Of a stretch of DNA of 64,000 nt, positions 12,932-25,600 are shown piece after piece (the first letter of the stretch is position 1; the number at the start of each line of letters is the position of its first letter). The notes beneath the pieces were generated by a model, which worked only from the letters and a program-made list of their open reading frames with translations, did no database searches and was not told the DNA's origin. The stretch is taken from IMG/VR virus record IMGVR_UViG_3300042301_002363, positions 1 through 64,000 of that record. The stretch is one strand, 5' to 3'. Position numbers and translations under genes: made by a program. The stretch is from a virus.

Positions 12932-15900
12932 TTACTGATTACGTTTTAACACATCAATTCTGTAATTAGGATCAAGTATATCTCTAAAGTTTTTAATACC
13001 TGTAAGGTCAACAATGTCTTTTACAATTTTTGCATCACCCTTTTCATATGCTCCTGATTTTCTAGAATAGAATGCATCTTTCCAAATAGATTGATACAAT
13101 TCACTATCATAATCTGGATCTGCTTCTTCACCACCATTCATTGTCATGGCCATTCCATATTTGATACCATGATTTAGCATTCTAATGGTTGCAGAAAATT
13201 CACGCACAAATGGTATTGCTGTTGTAAAGTTCTTAACGTATTCCTGAGAACCTTGTCCAACAGGGAACATGGATACAGTTTCACCTTTTGTACCCCAGAT
13301 CACTCTAATTGCATTACCTTCAAGCATGCTTAGTTCCTCATCATCGTCATCTCTACGTTTAACAAATGATAATAACATCATACTGATGACAGTTAATAGT
13401 GCCATTGCAATTGCGTCACGCCTTGCATGATGTACACGTTTTGCATAGAAATCACCAACATCTTCTGTTCTTACAACCTTACCTGTTTTAGGATCCTTGA
13501 TTACATAAGTTTTTAAACCACCAGACATTCCCATTTTGGAAAGAGTATTTGAACCTACCAAAAATTCTTTCATTGTATTTCCTACGCCAAACAACTTCAT
13601 TGATCTTGCAAATGCTCTCCAGTAACCTAATGCCATTTCTGAACCTTCCCAGTTAGGACGCAAATATCCAAATCTGTTTAGAAATTGTGGAACCAAGAAT
13701 TTTCTAAAGAAGAACACCATCTTACCAAGTATTCTACTTTCAAATTCTGTTTGGTCATTCCCTGCATAGTTACCTTGTGCTCTACGCATTTCTGAATAAA
13801 CAATATTCCTTATACGTTTTTCATCTTCTTTTGTATAGTTTACATCTTTTCTAATTACAAGATTACCATTGGCATCTTTGTAATATGCTTGATGAGAGGG
13901 TATCATAATAATATTCCCACTAGCATCTCGCTTAAAAGTTTTTTCACCAGTAACAGGATCAATAGATTCTATTTCTTCAAATCTGTAGTTATCCATAATT
14001 GCATACATTACTGTAACTGCAATTTCTGTATCACCTTTATCTTGAAGCATGTATCCTAACTCACCAACAGACGATAACTTTTCAGCCATTCTTCTTTTTC
14101 TTGATCCAGATGAGTTTTGAAAATACTTAATGATATCTTTTTGTGCAGGATTCATCATCCTGTAAAGCATTGTGCTTTCACTCAAGTCAGAAAGTCTACC
14201 CCAGTCTTTTAAATAATTTGCTAGAAAACCATTATACCCATACACTTTACCTTTTGCATAAAGCCAATTCTTTTTGCTATAATGATCACTGTCATTACCA
14301 CCAGCTGCAAGAAATGCTTGAACATTACCTGAAGTATAGTTTTTTGTTTGATTGACAATATCAAATCCAATTCTGATAAAACTTGTATACTTGAAGAAAG
14401 AATCTACCATCTTCTTCATCTTTCTACTTGCCTCTTGAGTACTTTCAGTAATACCATATAGATATTTACCATTCTCAAACTCAATGATCTTTAAGAGGTT
14501 ATCTATCTCACCAAGTTTTGTCTCAATATCAATTTTAGTTTTTTCTCCAGTCTGTGGATCTGTCACATAGATTTCACCTTTCAAACGATCTTTTGCTAAC
14601 TCATTACGTTGAAGTCTGAGAAATTCAATAAAACCTTTTGATACAGGGGCTACTTCTTGCATTGCAATATTCATGTGTGCTTCAGTAGTCCACTTCATAA
14701 ATGAACCAACAGCGTCAGTAGATTGTATTTCCTCATCAAGTTGATTAGAAAAACGCATGCGTATACGTGCACCAATATCACCATAGATATTTTCTGACAT
14801 ATCTTGTTGACCTTCAGCTTTCAAGTGTTTATCTACAAATGCATTATACTGCTTTGCAAAACCTCTACCAAATCCTTCATTTGCTATACTTTCAACAAGA
14901 CTAGCAGCAAAACCAGGAACAGTGTAACCAATTGTTCTACCTTCAATACGCTTTTGCATACCAAAGAAAATATCCATCATTGTATTGTAAAACTCAAACA
15001 TCTGAGGATTTTTTAACAAGTCAAGATACTTAGCATTTATGTTGTTTGTTGGAGCCTTGGTAGGATCAATAACAAAATGACCTTCGTCTGATACAATAAT
15101 TTCCTTTGGAAGAGGAATGCCATCATTACCCTTGATAAATCCAGGATTATATGCGCCTCTTTCAATTGTAAGTCTACCTGAGATATTTAATTCTGTAACT
15201 TCTTCAGGTGTTTCTTGTAGTGCTTCAATTTCTGAATTGCTAAGTTTTCTACCATCCAACGTCCAATTACCAATACGTAAGCGTTTAAGTTTGTAGTATT
15301 TAGGATTAGGAACAGTCTCCATGTATTTATCAGCAACAGTAGAAGATGGAAGTCTTTCAAAGTTAAATGACTTAGGAACCTTGTTTGCTTTTGTGTCGTA
15401 TCCAGTTGCAATACTTTGATATTTGTTGTAATGCGTTTTCTCATACCAGTTTCTGAAAGAATTTTCAACTTCACCAAATCTGCGTACAGAAAATATTACA
15501 TTATTCTCAGCCTCTTCTATTTCATCTGCAATACCTTTTGTTCTTGCAACAGCCAAATTAGATTGAGCATTATTCATCTCATTGAATGCAGTTTGTAATA
15601 ATCTATACTGTGTATCAAACTCTTCAATGTAATTAGGGTTCAACTGAAATGAAACAAGCTTTCTGATCTCTGCAGATATTTCTGCTACTTTTTTACGATC
15701 CTCTTTATCAAGTGTGCTCTTTTCTGTTTTCTTACCTTCAATAATGTCTTCAATCTCAGCCTCAATTCCATCTAATTCTGAAATCTCTTCATCAGTAAGA
15801 TACTTTGGATTAAAACGTCCTGCATTTTTATAAGGACCCATAATCTTTTTCTTCCTGTCAATAAGTTCTTTTATTGTTGGATCGCTTTGTACAATTTCTG

Positions 15901-18900
15901 ATCGCTGCTCATAAAGCTCATTCAGCTGATCATACCACTCAGCAGTTGGTCTAGTTACTGTATTGTCCTTATACCACTTGTCTAATTTCTCTGGACTATC
16001 TGAAAAACGCACGCGTGCATTCTTTTCCATTACCCTAAAGTAATTGTCATTAGTATCAAACTCATACAAACTATCTAACTCATCAAGATACGCAGCATAC
16101 TCAGGACTTCTTTCTGCAGCCTCCATTCTTAACTTTTTGGCTTCTGCATCAAGTTCTTTTAACCTGTCAAAGTCAGACTCTTCAAGTAATACTTCATTGC
16201 CTCTTCCTACACTGTATAGAATAACCTCTTGCTCAAGATATATTTCTTGCAACTTATCGCGAATGTCTTCTGGTAATTTTAACTGAAGATTATAAAATGA
16301 ATCAACGTATGGTAGATTAGAATTTTCTAACATCCACGCAATCATTGAACGTTTATGTTCATCTCTTTCTGATTGTTTTGCTAATAGCGCATCTTTTGCT
16401 TCTTGTTCAGCTTGTGCATCAATGCCAAATTTTTCTTGGTAAAGCGCATACGCCTCATAGTATTCTCTGTTGAGTATTCTAAGATTTTGCTGAAACCCTC
16501 TATATGCATTTTCATATTCTTCGCTGTAAGGTTTTACATACACAAGTCTACGTTGCTGCTTTACTTCTTTTGTTTTAGGGTCTTCATAAGATACAGTAAT
16601 CCACTCAGACGTAAGTTTGTTTATATCCTCTAATGAAAATCCTTGATCTTGAAGTGCACGAAGCATTCTGTCAAACTTTTGCAATTGTGGATCTGATAAG
16701 GTATTATACTCAGCTTGAGCTTTATGTTCCTTAAGCAATGTAGTAAAAGCAGAGACTGCTAAATCAGAGTTAGACGCTGAAGCAATTGCAGAATCCATCA
16801 TCCATCCTCCAAGTATTGTGTCAGAACCTTCATAAGGGTTTTGCATTCCAGGATAGAATGGTGATGTGTGGTCAGTAATACCATTGATATACTTTTCCAT
16901 TGCCTCCTCACTATATTCAAATCCATTAAGCAACATTTCAATTTGCATAATGCGTTTTTCAACTCTTTGAATTTCAGCAAGAACTATATCCCCATTAGGA
17001 CCCATCGCTTCTTTTACCTTTTCCTTGAAGTTCTTATTCATCAAAGAAAAGATAGAATACTTCATTTTTTTATAGATACCTAACTTTGGATTATTTTTAA
17101 GCATCTCAAGTTTATTCTTAAGATTTTCTAACTCAGGTATAAGAGCTTGGCGTTTTTGTTCATTTACACCAGAGAATACTTTTTCTCCAGGTGACATAAG
17201 AACTTTAACAGCATTCATCGTACCTATACGCTTAAAGTCTGACTGTATAGATTCTACAAATATAGATAGTTGTGTTAACCTTTGTCTCACAGGACTTGTT
17301 ACTGATAACTCACTACCTTCAATAGATGCTGCCTCGTTTACAACCTCATTCATAAAGTCAATGATTGTTGCTAAACTTGCACTTTTATTAAATGCAATAC
17401 GCACTGATTCAAAGTTTTTACTTTGCTCTTTAGCATCAGTTGTGCCAAGATATAGTTGAGTAGCTATTTTTGAAATTTGACTTAATGTATCTAAATCATT
17501 TTCCATCACATTCAACGCATTAAAGAAATTTGTTGAGTTTAATAGTACTGATGGAGATGTTGTTTTTAACTTTTCAGCAATCTGCTTTAAGTTATTCAAT
17601 GTATCTCTACGTGTTTTTAATAGCTTTTCTAATTCTTTATCACGTAATGGTTTGTTCTGAGCATCTTGGATTTCTTGATATGCTTTATCAATCTGACCAT
17701 TAATAACACTTTCAAGTATAGTTACAAAATCCTGCATGTTCTTATCAGTAGGATTTATGTCAAATAATTCTTCAGGTCTTTTGTTTCTGATTTCCTCTTC
17801 AGTGTATTCACCTGTTGGAACCTCAATTGCTACAGCTTTTTTAAAGTCTAAGACAACTTTGTTTACTGTATCAAGATCATTAAACCATACACCATCAGTA
17901 GTTAAATTAACACTACGTGCTTGATCGTAATAATCTTGCTCTTCAAATACATGAAGAACACTTCCTTTATAAGATTTATTGTCATCATCAATCTGATACA
18001 TCAATGCTGATATGATTTTATTAGCAACAGGTATATCACTTTGTAATAGAATATTTTCATATACATCCAGTTGGAGCATCCAGGTATCATACGTTGTACG
18101 TACAGGAAGTTCTCTGAACTTTTCTGCTGTACCTGGTTTGTTTCCAATTGGAAATTCTTTCAGTGCCAATCCATACAAAGCTCTGTCAACATTTACTTCT
18201 TGAGCACCTGTTATTGCATTTCTTTCAACAAGGTATTTTACCTTCTTTGTTTTAAAGTCATAGATGTGTACTTTACCAACAGCATCAATCATTAAAATAT
18301 CTAAACGCCCAATAACCTTGCTACCTGTTCTAGATGTACCAACAATAGTTACCTCTGGAAGAATGATATATCCACTTGCATTTTTAGAATTGACATGTGA
18401 CACCAAGCCCATTGCCATTTCATACATTTCTTCTTTAGAAAGTTTGTCAATGTCAAATGGATTTTTCTTTGTGTAATTCTCATACACTTTGTCAAAAAAC
18501 TCTTGACTATAAACCTGAGCTATGGTTTTGTTTTTAGCAATCGCCTCTTCTTGTGCAAGTTCTAAAAGCTCATGCATGAATGTACCAAACAATTTAAAAG
18601 CTTCATATTCTTTTGGATCACCTTTGAACTCTGAAGAACCAATAAACTTAGATACACTTAATGTTTGCTCTACAGCAGTACCATTTTTAGCTGCCTCTAT
18701 ATTGCTTTTTAGAAACTCTTGATATGCATCGTTCATGTCAATAAGCTTTTGCATTGTAGCTTTTTGATTTTTGTTTGCACGAAACTTCATTGTCTCTAGA
18801 ACCTGGCGTTGTTGTACAGCCCTTGACAATTTAAACTGATCAGATGCAAGAGAAAGTTGTTCATCCTTATCCTGAATTCTTAAATCTTTTAATATTTGTT

Positions 18901-19027
18901 TTGCCTTTTCAATTGATGGCACTTCATTACCATTACGCACAAATGCAGTCATTGCATCTGCTTCACTACTTAAGGCTATTACCAAGTCTTTCCAGGCTTG
19001 GTCATTTGGATTTGGACATGCACTCAT
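12932..19027 (-). CDS. giant virion protein with RecB-like PD-(D/E)XK nuclease motif and membrane segment
   Basis: A 2031-residue protein. Near the N-terminus, FMHELLELA (His152), GRLD (Asp243) and YDFKTKK (Asp257, Lys259) match the order and spacing of the RecB/AddB/Cas4-type PD-(D/E)XK nuclease core. Residues about 400-1200 are long charged helices, many probably coiled coil. A later region (KMVFFFRKFLVPQFLNRFG, about residue 1770) is aromatic and basic. A hydrophobic helix at about 1869-1886 (AIAMALLTVISMMLLSF) is followed by KRRDDDDEE. It lies two genes after the RNA polymerase gene, and in crAss-like phages giant proteins there are packaged and ejected. I infer an ejected protein that may cut or process DNA at or near the host membrane. 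The nuclease motif is well supported; activity is not proven. Confidence 0.75.
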   Translation of the reverse strand: MSACPNPNDQAWKDLVIALSSEADAMTAFVRNGNEVPSIEKAKQILKDLRIQDKDEQLSLASDQFKLSRAVQQRQVLETMKFRANKNQKATMQKLIDMNDAYQEFLKSNIEAAKNGTAVEQTLSVSKFIGSSEFKGDPKEYEAFKLFGTFMHELLELAQEEAIAKNKTIAQVYSQEFFDKVYENYTKKNPFDIDKLSKEEMYEMAMGLVSHVNSKNASGYIILPEVTIVGTSRTGSKVIGRLDILMIDAVGKVHIYDFKTKKVKYLVERNAITGAQEVNVDRALYGLALKEFPIGNKPGTAEKFRELPVRTTYDTWMLQLDVYENILLQSDIPVANKIISALMYQIDDDNKSYKGSVLHVFEEQDYYDQARSVNLTTDGVWFNDLDTVNKVVLDFKKAVAIEVPTGEYTEEEIRNKRPEELFDINPTDKNMQDFVTILESVINGQIDKAYQEIQDAQNKPLRDKELEKLLKTRRDTLNNLKQIAEKLKTTSPSVLLNSTNFFNALNVMENDLDTLSQISKIATQLYLGTTDAKEQSKNFESVRIAFNKSASLATIIDFMNEVVNEAASIEGSELSVTSPVRQRLTQLSIFVESIQSDFKRIGTMNAVKVLMSPGEKVFSGVNEQKRQALIPELENLKNKLEMLKNNPKLGIYKKMKYSIFSLMNKNFKEKVKEAMGPNGDIVLAEIQRVEKRIMQIEMLLNGFEYSEEAMEKYINGITDHTSPFYPGMQNPYEGSDTILGGWMMDSAIASASNSDLAVSAFTTLLKEHKAQAEYNTLSDPQLQKFDRMLRALQDQGFSLEDINKLTSEWITVSYEDPKTKEVKQQRRLVYVKPYSEEYENAYRGFQQNLRILNREYYEAYALYQEKFGIDAQAEQEAKDALLAKQSERDEHKRSMIAWMLENSNLPYVDSFYNLQLKLPEDIRDKLQEIYLEQEVILYSVGRGNEVLLEESDFDRLKELDAEAKKLRMEAAERSPEYAAYLDELDSLYEFDTNDNYFRVMEKNARVRFSDSPEKLDKWYKDNTVTRPTAEWYDQLNELYEQRSEIVQSDPTIKELIDRKKKIMGPYKNAGRFNPKYLTDEEISELDGIEAEIEDIIEGKKTEKSTLDKEDRKKVAEISAEIRKLVSFQLNPNYIEEFDTQYRLLQTAFNEMNNAQSNLAVARTKGIADEIEEAENNVIFSVRRFGEVENSFRNWYEKTHYNKYQSIATGYDTKANKVPKSFNFERLPSSTVADKYMETVPNPKYYKLKRLRIGNWTLDGRKLSNSEIEALQETPEEVTELNISGRLTIERGAYNPGFIKGNDGIPLPKEIIVSDEGHFVIDPTKAPTNNINAKYLDLLKNPQMFEFYNTMMDIFFGMQKRIEGRTIGYTVPGFAASLVESIANEGFGRGFAKQYNAFVDKHLKAEGQQDMSENIYGDIGARIRMRFSNQLDEEIQSTDAVGSFMKWTTEAHMNIAMQEVAPVSKGFIEFLRLQRNELAKDRLKGEIYVTDPQTGEKTKIDIETKLGEIDNLLKIIEFENGKYLYGITESTQEASRKMKKMVDSFFKYTSFIRIGFDIVNQTKNYTSGNVQAFLAAGGNDSDHYSKKNWLYAKGKVYGYNGFLANYLKDWGRLSDLSESTMLYRMMNPAQKDIIKYFQNSSGSRKRRMAEKLSSVGELGYMLQDKGDTEIAVTVMYAIMDNYRFEEIESIDPVTGEKTFKRDASGNIIMIPSHQAYYKDANGNLVIRKDVNYTKEDEKRIRNIVYSEMRRAQGNYAGNDQTEFESRILGKMVFFFRKFLVPQFLNRFGYLRPNWEGSEMALGYWRAFARSMKLFGVGNTMKEFLVGSNTLSKMGMSGGLKTYVIKDPKTGKVVRTEDVGDFYAKRVHHARRDAIAMALLTVISMMLLSFVKRRDDDDEELSMLEGNAIRVIWGTKGETVSMFPVGQGSQEYVKNFTTAIPFVREFSATIRMLNHGIKYGMAMTMNGGEEADPDYDSELYQSIWKDAFYSRKSGAYEKGDAKIVKDIVDLTGIKNFRDILDPNYRIDVLKRNQ

Positions 19028-19028
19028 T

Positions 19029-19610
19029 TTATAAACACTTTATTTTATCAAGTATATCGTCATTATTGTAGTTAAGACCTCGCATATTTGCGACAAGATC
19101 TCTAGCAGCTTTTACAAATTGATCTAGTCTCATTCTCTGACTGCTCTCACTATAAAGATACTCAATTACTGCAGGAGAAAGATCAAGATTGGCCATTTCT
19201 TCATACATATTATAAAGAGGATTGTCAGACTCTGGATTATCAAACAAGTACTCATCAGAGTATTCTATCCCAGCTCTTTTTGCATCTTCTTCTTGAATTG
19301 CTCTTGCTTCTATTTCATTAAATGCTTTCAAATACTCGTTATAGTATATGGTAACTAAATCCTGACTTGGATTAAATACAACCTCTTGACCATTAGACAT
19401 CTCTCTACGATACGCGACATTGCCTTCAAAAAGTTTATTGTTCTTATTTACAATGCTTTCAGCAACTCTATACGCTTGAGCTTTGCCACTTGGAAAAGCA
19501 GCGTTACTAATAAATAATGTATCAAAAGAGGTTTGCTGAATGTTCTTTGTTACATTAGGAGCAATTGCTTTTTTGATAATTGATTTTTTTATATCAGTTC
19601 TACATTTCAT
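19029..19610 (-). CDS. hypothetical protein between the two giant virion genes
   Basis: A 193-residue soluble, mostly helical protein with a basic N-terminus (MKCRTDIKKSIIKKAIAPN) and an acidic middle. No domain recognised. It sits one base before the 2031-residue gene and two bases after the 4004-residue gene, so it is certainly co-transcribed and probably co-translated with both. It may be a small subunit, a chaperone for packaging, or a split-off fragment of the neighbouring giants. It has no cysteine cluster, signal peptide or membrane segment. Confidence 0.6.
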   Translation of the reverse strand: MKCRTDIKKSIIKKAIAPNVTKNIQQTSFDTLFISNAAFPSGKAQAYRVAESIVNKNNKLFEGNVAYRREMSNGQEVVFNPSQDLVTIYYNEYLKAFNEIEARAIQEEDAKRAGIEYSDEYLFDNPESDNPLYNMYEEMANLDLSPAVIEYLYSESSQRMRLDQFVKAARDLVANMRGLNYNNDDILDKIKCL

Positions 19611-19612
19611 AG

Positions 19613-22600
19613 TTAACAGTTATTTTCATCTGTTGGGTCAATACTTGGTCTATTATTAGGCTTAATGATAGTCCTGTTCTGAGCAGCAAGAGCAAGTATG
19701 GCTTTTCTATTACCATCTTCTTCACCCCACATCATCCTCTTATTTGTTGTCAAAGATATGATAGTATTTTTAGATGTCACTATGTATTCTGTATCTTTAT
19801 ACTCTATGATTTTTGCAGCTATATCAAGTGCTTTCATATTTGCTTCAGCTACTGATATTTTAGATTTAGCACCTTCTAATAGTGGATTATAAAGTTGCCA
19901 TGTACCATTTGCATTTTGTTGAGTAACAATATAAGTTGTGCCATTATAATTAACATATCTTCCTCTTTGTATTTCAGGAACCTTTGCTTCATTTTCAGGT
20001 TGAGGTTTCATGCCCAATACATTCATAAGAGCTGCAAGAGAATTTTCACCAGCATCTATTTGATTCTGAGTCACATCAGTTTCTTTATCTATGCCTTCTT
20101 GCAAAATACCTGGATCATTCTTTTTCAATTGTGATTCAGAAATATCATCTGTGATAACAACGTTCTCAGTAGGTTTTTTACTTGTGTCTGGTTTTTTGTT
20201 TTCTTCACTCACATCAGTTCCAACTTTTTCACCAGCAGTGGTGTCAACAATATTTGTGTTGAATACAATTGATTCTTTTTTATCTATGTATCGCTTATAT
20301 GTTTCAGCATTTTCTGTACTGAAAGCAATTGGACTAAGTGCTTCTGAAGCATACTGTGATGGTATTATCTTATACTTTGCAAAGGTTCCAATATTTGAAA
20401 ATGTTGTTGTACCCATGATTGAATCAAACAAGTTAGATCCAATTGATTTTCCTTTAGAAGCATTGTTGTCAATACCCTGTAACACATATGTATTTAAACC
20501 AATACGCAAGATACTTGGGAATACAAACTCAACAGAGTCTTGTTCTGTCATGTCTTTTTGAATACCAAACATTCTACCAAGTGTTACATTTGCTTTTTGA
20601 TTTTTACCAGAAAGGTTTACAGTAAACTCTGAACCTAATGCGTCTGCTATATTTATACGATCTACTTTTGCAAGATCTGTACCTTCAGGAAACTGTAAAT
20701 CTAATGCATCAAGTACATAGTTCATTGCTTTAATCTTAGCTTCAGGTAAAGACTCTTTTGTCATATCCTGTTTTTCATCCAAGAATGCTTTTACAATAGG
20801 TTTTGAGAAATTTGGTTTCTTAGAGTTTATTGTAAACAATACTCCTCTTGTGTTGTTCTTATCTCTAAACTTAGGTATCTTTCTGTTATTATTTTCTGAT
20901 GCTGCAGCATATGCAATTTGATCAAACATCTCATCAAAAAACTTAATAACACCATCTTGTGATTTTTCTCCAGTATAGTTTAGCATAAAAGATTTGAAAT
21001 CTTCTTCAAAGTTTTTACTCTGAACAACTGACTCAATACCTTGTATAAACTCATCAATATAATTTGACAATGGAACTTTTAATTCTGCTGGCATATATGA
21101 TAAGAATGAACCCTCTTTGTATTGTAATCCTGTACGTACAAGGTCATGATAGAATAGACTTTTGACAAACTGTCTTTCATCTGTACCTCCTTGATTGTAT
21201 AAGAATGCAATATCATCAGCTATCTTACTTGCATATTCACCTTTGACTTTAGCTTTGCTTATCATTGATATAAATCTTTCACTTATACCCTGATAGCTTT
21301 TACCATTAAACAATACTGTTGCTGTGTTCTTAGATTCAGACTGACGCAACAATTTTAAGAATTCATTGTCAGGATATTTTTCTCTAAATCTTTCTACCTG
21401 TGTAAATAAATCATTTGTAAACCAGTACTCAGGAGTAAACGTTCTAAGTATCATCTCATCATCATTATCTAACAATGCTTGAATTGTTGGATTATTTACT
21501 TTTCTAGAACCAGGATAAGTCATTTTAAACTTATTCAATGCTAAGAAACTTGTAAGTGTATTTGAAATTGTCTTTGGATCTTCAAAGTATCCTTTAAACG
21601 CTGCTGTTATAGGGAAAAAGAATGGTGTTCTTTCTAAGAATATTTTAGAAAATTGTTCATTAGCATCATCTAATGCATCTTTTAAAATTGACCATACTTG
21701 ATTATCTCCAAACAACTCAGATGCAGATTCCTTATCAAAAAGCTTTTCATCATCTTTTAACTCATTGATGTTATCTCTCATCTTGTCAAAAGCTACAAGA
21801 CTTGGATTAAGTCTTTTAAACAAATTGGTAATACTAGCAGCTCTATTGATTGTCCATGTTTGCTGAGCTTGTTTTCCATAGTACATCAGCAAAATAATCT
21901 TCATTTCATTTTCAGTCAATGGTTGATCATTATCTGCATATACCATTTCAAAACCTATTGCAGATGGCGTAAGTTGATTATTTTTTAACGCATAAAGACT
22001 AAGTTTCTTTGGTGCAAATCCAATCTTAACTTTAAGTGGATTTTCAAATAACACCATGTCTTTAAATGATTTTGATGTAACAACCCCTGCAGCTTTTAAT
22101 CTATTAAGTGCAGACTCATCCTCTTCAATAAGTGCAGCTAGTTCTTCTTTTACTGCTTGATTGTAGAATTTGTAATCTTGTTCTAGATCTTCTGACAATG
22201 CAAACTGTGATTGTTGTACTGCTAACGCAGCTTTGCGCACCTCTGGTAAAAAGTTAAAGGCCAACGCAAACTCTGGATCCAATCCAATACCAATCATTGC
22301 AAGTGTGGTACTTGCGTTTACTTCATTCATTTGAAGAGCTGCAGGAATAGGATCTTTAGCACCATCAGCAAACATACCAAGTATGTTACCAATTATTGCA
22401 ATAACTCTTTGATCCTTTTCATTCATTTGTCCAAATGTATCTTTCAATACTATTCTTCCTTCAAGTGTTTGATATGCCCACACTATTGCTTTATCAGATA
22501 GCTTTAAGTTATATTGACTAGCTAATGACAAGAACTTGTTCATGACAGCTGTACGTCCAATACCATCCTTGTTCATGTTGTTTTCTACCTTAGACTCAAT

Positions 22601-25600
22601 CATGTTAGTAGGAGTAAACAAGTTGGATTTCTTTGTAATTGCTTTAAGATCAATTCCAAATGCAGATAAGATATCTTTAAATTCTTGTGTTGATGATCTT
22701 TGGTTTATGTATAAAAAGTTAAACACAGCTTCATTTGCAAGTATTTGCAAGCTTGCAGCAAGGTTTTTATTCTGATACTTTGGTGAAACCATTTCTGAGA
22801 AACCTGGTCTAGAAAGATATTGCGACACATTGCTTGGTATACCATACTTGGCAAGTGTATCCATTATTGCTTGATACTCAAATACAGAATCCAAATAGTT
22901 TAGTAACTCTTTTGTTTCACGTTGTTTTCTTACAGACTCTTTTCTTATTGCTTTAAGATCAGCCAGTTCTTTACCATAAATATTACGTGTCTTTGCAAGC
23001 TCTCTATTTTCTGGATTTTGTTCAGCTATCTCTTTTGCTTTTACATATAGTTCCTTAGATTCTTTTGTAAGTTCAAACATGTAATTTGTAAAATCTAATT
23101 GTTCTGTGTATTTAGATTTTAAAGCTACCTGTCTGAATGCACCCATAAACTTTTCATCACCAAAACCTAACGCTTCCATTACTTCAAACAATGGACCTTC
23201 ACCTGGCATTTCTATTGTGCCTTCATTTAAAAGTTCTTGTTTACGTTGTTTTATTGCTGGTGCAATATCTTCATGCTTAGACATGTAATGCATAAACTCA
23301 ATAAACTCACCAACTTCAGGATTGTCGTATATACTATAGTCACCATACAAAGAGTAATTTCCTTTGCCATTCTTATAGTATGACATCATTCTTCCAAACA
23401 ATGAGTCAATATCAAAGTCAGATCCTGCCAACAAGTGTACAAAATGTGGTACAATAATGTTGTTCATTTTAGAAGAATCAGTGAAGTCAACAACTTTCAA
23501 AGCAATCATTGAACGTTTATCTTCTGTAGGAATACGTACACCAAACATTCTGGTCAAGTTATCCATGTAGAACTGTTCTTGTTGTGCGTTCTCAAAAAAT
23601 GGTTTAGGAATAATTGCTTCTACATAATATAGCTTTGTTCCATCTGCTTGCTCTTCGACACTAATACCAAGTGGTCTAGATTTAAATCTTCTTGTGTCTT
23701 CAAATGCTTGTGGATTCTCACCAATCTCTTGTGTTGTTACTACTCTATTTTCTTGAGTATCAAACAATACATTATAACCAAATGAACTTTCATGGAAGTT
23801 TTTAAATCCTGAAACTTTTTCATCTGTTACGTTTTTGCTATACTGAGCCAATAAATAATACTCAAGAGTAGAACGTATTAGACTAAGGTTTGGATTAAAC
23901 ACTGGCGTGCCATCTGGTTTAACAGCAAACATATCAAGAATATTCTTTGGTGCATTTTGTTGTTGTAAACTATCACGTATCATTGTGAATAATTTACCCA
24001 TATCAAAGTCATCACCTTTTCTAAGAACTTCAGTAAAGTATAACAATCTTGCTTTTGTTGCCTGACGTAATGATAATTGATAATCATTAAGTGCAGTTTT
24101 TATATTTTGCATCGCAATGATGTCACCTTCAGAAACTGTTCTTCCTGTATTGCGTACTTCTGTTTCAATTATTTTTCTAAACTCTTCTTCATTGATATTA
24201 GCTGGAAGTAAAAGTTTTGACTGAACAGAATGTTTCGCTTTGTCTTTAACACCACTTGTTTCAACCTGCAAATACTTTGCACTGTTTGGAACATTAAGCG
24301 CTGCCATTTTAAAGTTAATGTATCCATCTTCTGTTTTTTCTGAGAAGAATACATCTACTGGTAGAAGTGTAGCGTTTTTAGATGCTGTAGTATCCATCAA
24401 CTGATCAATTTGGAAAAGTTCCATTGAGTTGAGAATGTTGTGCATCATTTGGCGATGTGGCATTGGCCTATAATAGGAGTGTATATCTCTATACAAATTC
24501 TGGATGTCAATATCTATTTTGGTTATTTGATTTTTGGCATCAGGCATTTCTGCTGCTAATTCACGATCCTTACGTAAATCATAAACAGACATGTATAATC
24601 CATGCAGCTCATCATATGTACGAGCAGTTGCTTCATCAATTGATTCTTCTCCTTGTGGTATGATATCAAGAATACTTACATCTGTTCTGTCAATATAACT
24701 TTCAGATTGTTTATGGTAAACATTGCGATCTGCTGTAATTGTTTTCTTAGCATTGTTGACTACCTTCATTGACTCAAGATATCGTGTTTCATCTTGAGTA
24801 AGTGCTCTGTAATGTTTAGCAACTAAGATGTACAAACCACGATCATCTAGCCTACCTAGTGTATCATGCATATCAATCTGGTGCATTAATGATGAAATAC
24901 TTTGACCATCAAAGATTTCACGCATCATGTCTGCCCATTTTACAACACGCCCATTAATATTTTCAACAGTATTACCTTTTGCTTTTTCAAAACCCTCCAG
25001 TAATTCCTCACGAATATTTTGATTAGGAATTGTAAAGTCACTTTCAATTTGTTCTGCATCAAAGTATGGTCCAAATTGAGGAAACTCTTCATGGATAAAA
25101 GCTGTAATAGTATTCATGTATGCAACTTTGTGACTTCCATTTTTCATATTGGATCCACTTGCCACAATTTTCTTTAGACGTTTTACATAATCTTGAGCGT
25201 TCTTTACGTTCAATGCCATGTCACCATCCATTAACTGATTTAAATAAAGTCCATTTCTCCAGTTATTCATGAACATATCAAACAACAATTTCTCAATTGG
25301 TTCAATTGCTGATGCTTCATTAGTACCATATGGTGTTCCATATGCATCTATAAGAGATTGTTTAGCAAAACCTTCTTTAAGAGATGTTGGTAACATACTT
25401 GAAGAATAATACTGAGATGGCAACAATGCTGCAACAGCTGGTCTTATTTCAGCCTTCTTATCTTTCTCATTAATAGGAAGTGTCTCTATTAAACCAAGTG
25501 TTTCAAGTTTTTCCAAATATGTTTGAAACTCTTTCTGTGCATAATCATTTAATGCTGATAACAAATCAGACATGTCTATCTCTTCAAATGCAACTTGTTT

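Noticed and set aside
20091-20561. 156-codon plus-strand ORF
   Set aside because: Lies fully inside the polymerase gene on the other strand, with composition expected of an antisense shadow.
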